Below, piece by piece: positions 27,453 through 33,160 of a stretch of 33,160 bases of DNA. Source of the stretch: Promethearchaeati archaeon (GTDB taxonomy: Archaea > Asgardarchaeota > Njordarchaeia > Njordarchaeales > Njordarchaeaceae). The stretch's first letter is position 1. Each line of letters begins with the position of its first letter. A model generated the notes under the pieces. That model ran no database searches, was not told where the DNA came from, and worked only from the letters and a program-made list of their open reading frames with translations. Where the stretch lies: positions 1 through 33,160 of the forward strand of contig JALWRR010000216.1 of the NCBI GenBank assembly GCA_026993975.1. The letters are read 5' to 3'. The position numbers and the translations under genes were made by a program.

Positions 27453-27789
27453 TCTTTTAGAATTTAATATTATTCGCATTTTCTTTTAAAGCGTATTTAT
27501 TTTAAAAATTTTCCCTTTTAGAAATCTATATTCTGTTTTTTAAGATTTGTTGCTATCTAGATAAACATTATTGAAAAGAATGGTGATGAGATATTAAACC
27601 GTTAACGTTTTCAAATTAATGATAACCATTACGTATTTATGCTTAACAATTTTTCAATAATTTTGGGTGTCTTCATTATCTCTACTTAAAATAATGTATT
27701 GAACATAAAATAGATATAGAATCATTCCACTAAGAAATTCTTGATTATTTTTTAATTTCAGCTTGATTGAATTAATGGAGGACATCCAA
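27453..27789. other. Divergent intergenic region with a CGTTAACG palindrome
   Basis: About 340 nt without a gene, between the peptide-binding protein (-) and the FG-GAP gene (+). It is very AT-rich and should hold promoters for both. The only notable element is the perfect palindrome CGTTAACG at 27600-27607, set in AAACCGTTAACGTTTT, a possible operator. No tRNA, terminator hairpin or complete C/D box RNA is seen. Confidence 0.4.
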
Positions 27790-29025
27790 ATGAATAGAGG
27801 GATAACCATCAGTGATGTTTATATTGATGCTGATCTAGGCGCTTGGAGTGATATTGATGGAGATGGCGTGATCGAAGCTATTTATGCATCAGTTTTCAAA
27901 TTGAATCTTTATAAGGGAGAAAAGCTTATTTGGTCGAGGGAAATTGAAGCTAGGAAGGAGATACGGGAATTAAGTAAAACTGAAGAAATAAAAGTTGAGA
28001 CCGAAATAGGTAATATCTTAACTAAGTTGAGCGTGTATGATATTGATCGGGATGGTAAAAAAGAGATCATAGTTGGTAGAGCAGATGGACTATTAGCTGC
28101 TCTAGATCACACGGGGAAAACGCTTTGGAGCGCTGATCTAGTTAACTATATTGTCTCATTTAGCCTCGAAGATATTAATGGGGATAATAAACCTGAAATC
28201 ATTGCTATTACGGGCACAGGCACTGTCGCTCTTCTGAATCATAAGGGTCACAAAATCTGGGTTAAGAATTACCCTAGGGATTATGGACCGAGCGATTTAG
28301 CGATATATAGGGAGGGGGACGAATTCTTTATTGTTTTAGGCATGAAAAGTGGAGGATTAGTTATATTAGATAAGAAGGGTAAAGAAAGAAAGAAACTCTA
28401 TCCCACTCACGAATCAATCAAAATAATTAAAACTGCAGATCTAACGGGAGATGGGAAAACTGAATTCATTATTGGGGGAGATCAGGGAGGTTTAGTTATT
28501 GTTAATGCTAATGGTGAGGTAATAGGGCTTCATAGGTTTGAATCAGAGGTAATTAATTTATCTCTATACGATCTAAATAAAGATGGGAAACTAGAGGTAA
28601 TAGCTGGGGATTGGAACGGATCAATCAAAATAATAAGCAGCGAGGGCGTTCTACTCACGCATGATGCATTAATTGAGATTCATGATGATATTGATAATGA
28701 TGGAGAGATTGAGAAGGTATCGAGATACTGGAAGAGAGTAACCGTCAAGAAAAATAACACAACTTACTGGGAAAAAGAATTTGCTAGATGGATTTCGGCC
28801 ATAGATATATCCGATATAAATCACGATGAAAAGAAAGAAGTAATCGTGGGGGGTTTAGATAAGGTACTCAGGATCTTCTCTCATGACGGAAAATTACTAT
28901 GGCAGAGAAAATTATTGAGAGCTCCACTATGCGTATTAGCAAGGGACTTCGATAATGATGGATCAATCGAGATACTTACGATAGGGGAAAAAGAACTGCG
29001 AATTCTTAGAACCAAAAATAAATAA
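27790..29025 (+). CDS. FG-GAP/integrin-like beta-propeller protein without signal peptide
   Basis: A 411-aa protein made almost wholly of propeller blades. Eight acidic loops of the DxDxDGxxE type can be counted (SDIDGDGVIEAI, YDIDRDGKKEII, EDINGDNKPEII, ADLTGDGKTEFI, YDLNKDGKLEVI, DDIDNDGEIEKV, SDINHDEKKEVI, RDFDNDGSIEIL), plus one degenerate blade near the middle. This suggests a seven- or eight-bladed calcium-binding propeller. No signal peptide or membrane helix is present, so it is probably cytoplasmic, unusual for this fold. The track start TTG 27763 was moved to ATG 27790, which has GGAGG 8 nt upstream. It is the only + strand gene inside the transporter locus and converges with dppC (stops 19 nt apart). 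Confidence 0.8.
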   Translation: MNRGITISDVYIDADLGAWSDIDGDGVIEAIYASVFKLNLYKGEKLIWSREIEARKEIRELSKTEEIKVETEIGNILTKLSVYDIDRDGKKEIIVGRADGLLAALDHTGKTLWSADLVNYIVSFSLEDINGDNKPEIIAITGTGTVALLNHKGHKIWVKNYPRDYGPSDLAIYREGDEFFIVLGMKSGGLVILDKKGKERKKLYPTHESIKIIKTADLTGDGKTEFIIGGDQGGLVIVNANGEVIGLHRFESEVINLSLYDLNKDGKLEVIAGDWNGSIKIISSEGVLLTHDALIEIHDDIDNDGEIEKVSRYWKRVTVKKNNTTYWEKEFARWISAIDISDINHDEKKEVIVGGLDKVLRIFSHDGKLLWQRKLLRAPLCVLARDFDNDGSIEILTIGEKELRILRTKNK

Positions 29026-29044
29026 GATAAATTAGAGGAAAAAT

Positions 29045-30631
29045 TCAGTATCCCCTCATTTTAGGATTAAATATCTTTACTAGAGCATCTCCAATCAAGT
29101 AGAATGCTAGACCAATCAAAGTCAATGTTAAACCTGGGAATAAGACCCACCACCATGCGATAAAAGCTCCACCGCCACCGCCACCTACACCGCCACCGCC
29201 ACCACCAGCACTCTGAACAGATGCTTCTTGCAAGATTCTACCAATTGATGGCCAGTCGGGAGTAAGAACACCTAGGAAGCTTAAAGATGCTTCAGCGAGA
29301 ATATTTCCTACTACGCCAGTCATTAGGTACATCATCACTAGTGGCCAGACCCCAGGTAATATGTGTTTCCTTATTATCCATGTACTACTTGCTCCAGCTG
29401 CTTTTGCTGCCTCTACATATATAGCTGATTTCAGCGATAATACCTGTGACCTAATAACTCTAGCCATTCCAGCCCAACCAAACACCGTTAGCACTATTAT
29501 CAAAGCATAAAGTGGTCGTACACCCATCTGCGTGAAAACAAACGCCAATGTTATAAGAAGCGGTAATCCCGGCATAACCATTAGGAAGTCAACGATTCTC
29601 ATTAATACCTCATCCACTTTACCTCCAAAGTATCCAGAAATCAATCCTACTAATCCCCCGATGAATATTGATAATACTGTGGCTACTATACCGACGAATA
29701 ACGATATCTTCAAGCCATCTAGGACCATGGCGAAGATATCCCTACCATAATTATCTGTTCCAAAGACTCCGTAATAGTGACTCTCTGCTTTTAACCAGAT
29801 TTTATCTAAGAGCACAGATATACCTCCAGCTACTCTATGGTTTGGATCCTTCACTCTGAAAGTTATAGTGAATCTAACCTCTAGATTAGCTCCCTTCGTG
29901 AACATCGTGTTCTTATAGAGGCTTTCGAGTAGAGAGGTTATATCAAGCCACTTTCCAACGTCGATTGTAGGAGGCTCAATGATATATATACCTTCCTCTG
30001 GATCATACTTCTGAGGCGGAACAATTATTCCTTTTCTCCCAAGCTCGAATCTTAATTCCTCTCCGCTCATTCCCCTATATGTTATGTAAGCTGCTATAGA
30101 TACCTCGTATGCAGTTGTCTTATATAGGGTGAAATTGCCTCTGTTTACTAATTTGAACGCCATGTGTGCAGTAAATTTGAGCGGTGGTTTATTCTTTGTC
30201 CATGTAAAGAAGTAACTAACTCTAATTTTCCCTTCTGGCTTAGCGTAATCCAATTGCTTATTAGGATCATCCATAATCGTTAAATTAAGTGCTCCCGGCG
30301 AATTCGGCGCACCCTCTGATACCCATTCATAATGCGTATAGAAGTTAGATCCCGACTGAGTAGTGTCAATAAAGAATTTATTCATATCTTGAGCGGACTT
30401 GAATGTTGCATTAACAAGAGTCATGTCTGGGAAGTAATCCGGGTCAAATACACTCATCCATGCTGGAGCGGATAATTCAGCATGCCTTGTAGCCATCGAG
30501 TTACCTGGAACAATTAGTGGTGAAGCAAAAGACAGTATTGTTAGAATAACGACAATGATTAATCCAATCATACCCTCTTTCTGCCTTCTAAATTGCGATA
30601 ATATGTTTCTTCCTCCAGCTATTACAGACAT
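29045..30631 (-). CDS. dppC: Peptide ABC transporter permease (DppC type) with large outer insertion
   Basis: Membrane subunit of the peptide permease. TM1 (about 19-40) is followed by an extra hydrophilic, strand-rich region of about 220 residues (45-265) before the normal DppC body, which starts at GTDNYGRDIF. The EAA loop YVEAAKAAGAS...RKHILP is intact. Before the last helix lies a tract of 13 residues that are all Gly but one Val. At 528 aa it is far longer than the usual ~290. By topology the insertion lies outside the cell. ATG 30631 has GAGGTG 6 nt upstream, and the gene starts 14 nt after the dppB stop. Confidence 0.93.
   Translation of the reverse strand: MSVIAGGRNILSQFRRQKEGMIGLIIVVILTILSFASPLIVPGNSMATRHAELSAPAWMSVFDPDYFPDMTLVNATFKSAQDMNKFFIDTTQSGSNFYTHYEWVSEGAPNSPGALNLTIMDDPNKQLDYAKPEGKIRVSYFFTWTKNKPPLKFTAHMAFKLVNRGNFTLYKTTAYEVSIAAYITYRGMSGEELRFELGRKGIIVPPQKYDPEEGIYIIEPPTIDVGKWLDITSLLESLYKNTMFTKGANLEVRFTITFRVKDPNHRVAGGISVLLDKIWLKAESHYYGVFGTDNYGRDIFAMVLDGLKISLFVGIVATVLSIFIGGLVGLISGYFGGKVDEVLMRIVDFLMVMPGLPLLITLAFVFTQMGVRPLYALIIVLTVFGWAGMARVIRSQVLSLKSAIYVEAAKAAGASSTWIIRKHILPGVWPLVMMYLMTGVVGNILAEASLSFLGVLTPDWPSIGRILQEASVQSAGGGGGGVGGGGGGAFIAWWWVLFPGLTLTLIGLAFYLIGDALVKIFNPKMRGY
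29168..29206. repeat. Gly-coding trinucleotide tract inside dppC
   Basis: Thirteen codons read on the minus strand as six Gly, one Val, six Gly, built from imperfect ACC/GCC repeats on the plus strand. The tract stays in frame and lies in a loop before the last membrane helix of DppC. Such tracts can change length by slippage. A shorter five-Gly tract occurs near the start of dppB. Confidence 0.85.
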
Positions 30632-30645
30632 TCAATACACCTCAT

Positions 30646-31695
30646 TCAGTATCTTACTCTTGGGTCTAATACAGCATATGAAATATCCGCGATAATGTTC
30701 GCGAGAATAACTGTGAGAGCTACGAAATAGAATAGCATTTCTGCTAGAGGATAATTATCGTTAAGAACAGCTGCGAGGAATAGATTTCCTACACCAGGAA
30801 TATTGAATACTTGCTCAGTAATAATAGCACCAGTCCAAACACCAGCTAGAGCTAGTATTACTGAGGTAACAACTGGTAGGATAGCGTTTCTGAATGCATG
30901 CTTATATAGAATAACCCTCTCATCAAGCCCCTTAGCTCTAGCAGTCATAATGTAATCCTCCGTCATTACATCTACTAGTGAGTTTCTCATCAAAAGCATC
31001 CATCCTGGGAAGCTACCTACTACAAGGCTTAGTATGGGTAGCGTGAACATATACATTATGTCTGAGAAGAATAATAGTGGATCCTTAAATCCATAGCTTG
31101 TTGATGATATTCCACCACCGACCGGCCACCAGCCTAGCCAGCTTGCAAAAACCATTAATAATATGATCTGGAGCCAGAATATTGGTAGTGCGTATATAGC
31201 CATGGCGGTTGTCATTAATGAGACATCTAGCTTGGATCCTGGTTTCGAACCAATTTTAACTCCTAAATAGATACCGACTAGTATTGATAGCAATGTAGCT
31301 GGAACCATGAGGTAGAGAGTGTATGGTAATCTAGCTAATAATACTTGAACTACTGGTTGGTTTATTGCTGGAGCGCTCATTGATCTACCAAAGTTAAATG
31401 TTAACATGTTGAATACATATTTCATGAAGTGATCGAACCAGATCCCGATAGGTGCTACAAGTGATGGTAGATCCCATCTCCTCTTGAAATCTATTATCTG
31501 ATCAATAATTTTTGTTGGATCCGTTTGCCTTCCTCCGCCTCCGCCCATCAATCTGCCCATACCATATAGCGTTGCTGGATCTATACCCGTGATGAATGAT
31601 GGTAGTCTAAAGATAATGAAGTTCGCTGCTATGACAATTAGCAGTGTAATAAAACCAGTAAACATTCTCTTGATGGCATATTCTTTTAATCCCAT
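30646..31695 (-). CDS. dppB: Peptide ABC transporter permease (DppB type)
   Basis: First membrane subunit of the peptide permease, 349 aa with about six helices. TM1 is FTGFITLLIVIAANFIIFRLP. The EAA loop DYIMTARAKGLDE...KHAFRNAILPVVT and the late NIPGVGNLFLAAVLNDNYP are typical of DppB. The first outer loop holds a Gly-rich insertion (GRLMGGGGGRQTDP). ATG 31695 has GGTG 7 nt upstream. It is the first gene of the dppB-dppC pair, with a TATA-like box about 30 nt upstream. Confidence 0.94.
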   Translation of the reverse strand: MGLKEYAIKRMFTGFITLLIVIAANFIIFRLPSFITGIDPATLYGMGRLMGGGGGRQTDPTKIIDQIIDFKRRWDLPSLVAPIGIWFDHFMKYVFNMLTFNFGRSMSAPAINQPVVQVLLARLPYTLYLMVPATLLSILVGIYLGVKIGSKPGSKLDVSLMTTAMAIYALPIFWLQIILLMVFASWLGWWPVGGGISSTSYGFKDPLLFFSDIMYMFTLPILSLVVGSFPGWMLLMRNSLVDVMTEDYIMTARAKGLDERVILYKHAFRNAILPVVTSVILALAGVWTGAIITEQVFNIPGVGNLFLAAVLNDNYPLAEMLFYFVALTVILANIIADISYAVLDPRVRY

Positions 31696-31718
31696 TTATT
31701 CACACCTTGATGCTTAGG

Positions 31719-31738
31719 ATAAATAATATATATAATTT
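31719..31738 (-). promoter_or_regulatory. TATA-like region for dppBC
   Basis: On the minus strand ATAAATTATATATATTATTT lies about 30 nt before the dppB ATG, suited to an archaeal promoter. The exact box cannot be fixed because the whole stretch is A/T. The remaining 31739-31919 holds no other recognised feature apart from a possible box for the next gene. Confidence 0.35.
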
Positions 31739-31880
31739 ATTGATTCGATATACATATATATTTTATTAATCTTCTTCATAGAGTTATGTTGAGTCCTTCT
31801 AATTATAAAAAATTTCTTATTATACGTTTTCTTATATGCAGTGGATTTCTCAGAAAATATGCAAAGGTTTATTAAAGTGC

Positions 31881-31890
31881 TTTATAGATT
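31881..31890 (+). promoter_or_regulatory. Possible TATA box for the 384-aa gene
   Basis: TTTATAGATT lies about 35 nt ahead of the GTG at 31920 and would start transcription near 31911. TTTATTAAA at about 31868-31876 is an alternative. The call is by eye in AT-rich DNA. Confidence 0.25.
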
Positions 31891-31919
31891 AATCTAGTTT
31901 AACAAGTTAAGGACTGCTG

Positions 31920-33074
31920 GTGAACCATCTGCGCAAGCAAGTACCTTTAGAATACTTGAGAGAATTACTTAATTCTAAAGATGATTCAGCGTTAAAAAGC
32001 ATGTTAAGGAGCCTGCTAGAAAGCTCTGGTGATGATTTCATTGAAATATTGAATGAATTATTTGAGACATCTGATGAAAAAGTTCGGGATAGATTATGTA
32101 GTTGTTTATCTGAGCTTGGTTTGCATCTAGATCTCTGGAGTAATAAGGTCGATTTGCTTTACCATTTAATATCGAGAAATTGTAAGCCGATATATCTAGC
32201 AGACTTTAAAGTTGTGTTAAATCATAACGTGATGATGCTTAAGAGAGTCATTGATTTTGAGTTCTATGAAAAGTATGGCGTCGATATGGTCCTACTTTTT
32301 GAAACTATCATAAATCCAAATATGCAAATAAACGGTGAATTCCATAAACGACTCGTTAATAATGTACCCAAGAGCTTACTGAAACGTATTATGGATGTGG
32401 TTAATCATATATCAAACAAATATAAGTTATTTAGAAGGGATACTGTATTTATAGCTGAGTTATTAATAAATAAATTAGATATTATGGGTATTGCTAGTAG
32501 CATTGAGTTATCTGAGTATATCGTCGAGAAAATTAGTAAAATAGAGAAGAAGCTTGATTATACTAGATCTCTGATCCTCACTTTCATTTTAATGCATTTA
32601 CCTACCAGGAACATAGACAAGCTAGTTAAAGCACTATTAGATCACTCTACCAACGTAAGTTCGCTCCTAGGTATAGCTTCTGGAATAATCCTTACTATTA
32701 TTCATTATCTTGATCCATCTGTACTAATAAATAATCTTAATCATCCATCCATAGTTTGGATTTTTCTGGAAAAGATTATGATGAGACCTGGAGACGACTT
32801 CATTCAAATAATCGATTTAGTTAGGAAGAAATTAACGAACATTCTTTTATCGAAAATTAGCTTAAGCTTAGTTAGAGCCCTATTAGATAGAGAAGATAAT
32901 ATATGCGTAAGAGATATGCTCAATATCGCTTACGCTGTGGGAGTGAACTCACCAGCTGACTGTATTGGTGTTACGAGACTCTTAATGAACAAGAAAATAA
33001 ATCAAGATACCCTCTACATAGTTCTTAGAATAAGGCTTATTCTCATAATTAACTTTTTCTTCGACTTCTCATAG
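31920..33074 (+). CDS. All-helical (possibly HEAT-like) protein, function unknown
   Basis: A 384-aa protein predicted to be almost entirely helical, with repeated leucine-rich amphipathic pairs of about 35-40 residues (for example DDSALKSMLRSLLESS and DDFIEILNELFETSDEKVRDRL). This suggests an alpha-solenoid scaffold of the HEAT/ARM type. The repeats are too diverged to align with confidence. There is no signal peptide. The last ~20 residues are strongly hydrophobic (IVLRIRLILIINFFFDFS), which could be a short tail or a membrane contact. The GTG start 31920 has a weak GGA upstream. It has no operon partner on its strand and faces away from dppB. Confidence 0.65.
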   Translation: MNHLRKQVPLEYLRELLNSKDDSALKSMLRSLLESSGDDFIEILNELFETSDEKVRDRLCSCLSELGLHLDLWSNKVDLLYHLISRNCKPIYLADFKVVLNHNVMMLKRVIDFEFYEKYGVDMVLLFETIINPNMQINGEFHKRLVNNVPKSLLKRIMDVVNHISNKYKLFRRDTVFIAELLINKLDIMGIASSIELSEYIVEKISKIEKKLDYTRSLILTFILMHLPTRNIDKLVKALLDHSTNVSSLLGIASGIILTIIHYLDPSVLINNLNHPSIVWIFLEKIMMRPGDDFIQIIDLVRKKLTNILLSKISLSLVRALLDREDNICVRDMLNIAYAVGVNSPADCIGVTRLLMNKKINQDTLYIVLRIRLILIINFFFDFS

Positions 33075-33148
33075 CCTTCTCATAGAGCAAGAAAAATAGT
33101 CATCGGCGGCCTTAAATACGCAGTAATATATACGTATTACGAGGCAAC

Positions 33149-33160
33149 ATGCCAATAGAG
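33149..33160 (+). CDS. First codons of a further gene (right edge)
   Basis: ATG CCA ATA GAG at the very end is preceded by GAGG 4 nt upstream, and by CTTAAATAC at about 33110-33118, a possible TATA box about 30 nt before the ATG. Only four codons are visible, so nothing can be said of the product. This is inferred from signals alone. Confidence 0.35.

Noticed and set aside
27583-27589. GTGATGA resembling box C of a C/D guide RNA
   Set aside because: No CTGA box D or D' at a suitable distance and no terminal stem; not enough for an RNA gene.
27421-27789. Searched for tRNA or another structured RNA
   Set aside because: Too AT-rich, with no cloverleaf arms or GC-rich stem; only the short palindrome stands out.
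29168-29206. Gly tract considered as a frameshift or assembly artefact
   Set aside because: The frame is unbroken and the membrane helices on both sides fit DppC, so it is kept as coding sequence.

Overview
The window looks like a chromosome segment from a hyperthermophilic crenarchaeon. It is AT-rich, has archaeal gene content (HerA-NurA-Mre11-Rad50 and transporter parts anchored by C-terminal membrane helices), uses AT-rich TATA-like boxes and many TTG/GTG starts, and its ribosome-binding sites are of the GGTG(AT) type. The proteolytic, transporter-rich content resembles Desulfurococcales such as Staphylothermus-like organisms. That placement is inferred from gene content only. No rRNA, tRNA, CRISPR array or insertion sequence was recognised.

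Layout. At 1-5.4 kb lie the tail of an unidentified + strand gene, hypF coupled to an acyl-CoA dehydrogenase gene (both - strand), a lone nucleotidyltransferase-like gene (+), and a DHH/DHHA1 phosphoesterase (-). At 5.5-13.2 kb is a tightly packed - strand DNA end-resection cluster. In transcription order it runs: unknown 187-aa protein, nurA, a HerA-like protein that lacks the ATPase, herA, mre11, rad50. At 13.2-31.7 kb is a large, almost wholly - strand peptide-uptake locus. In transcription order it holds dppB, dppC (with a very large extracellular insertion), a peptide-binding protein, a small anchored secreted protein, a 1165-aa surface beta-propeller, a 1026-aa anchored subtilisin-like protease, dppD, two unknown membrane proteins, dppF and a small membrane protein. 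A cytoplasmic-looking FG-GAP propeller gene sits inside this locus on the opposite strand. At 31.9-33.1 kb is an all-helical protein of unknown function, followed by the first codons of a further gene.

How the genes work together. The resection cluster encodes the standard archaeal machinery: Mre11-Rad50 processes double-strand ends, and the HerA pump with the NurA nuclease resects the 5' strand. The additional stand-alone HerA N-terminal-like (HAS-barrel) protein between nurA and herA is the strongest candidate for an undescribed component. The transporter locus reads as a surface digestion and uptake system. A tethered protease and tethered propeller lie next to a tethered binding protein and an ABC permease with an unusually large outer domain, so peptides released at the cell surface could be captured in place. 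Several start codons in the ORF track were shortened here because a GGTG motif lies 5-8 nt before an internal start.
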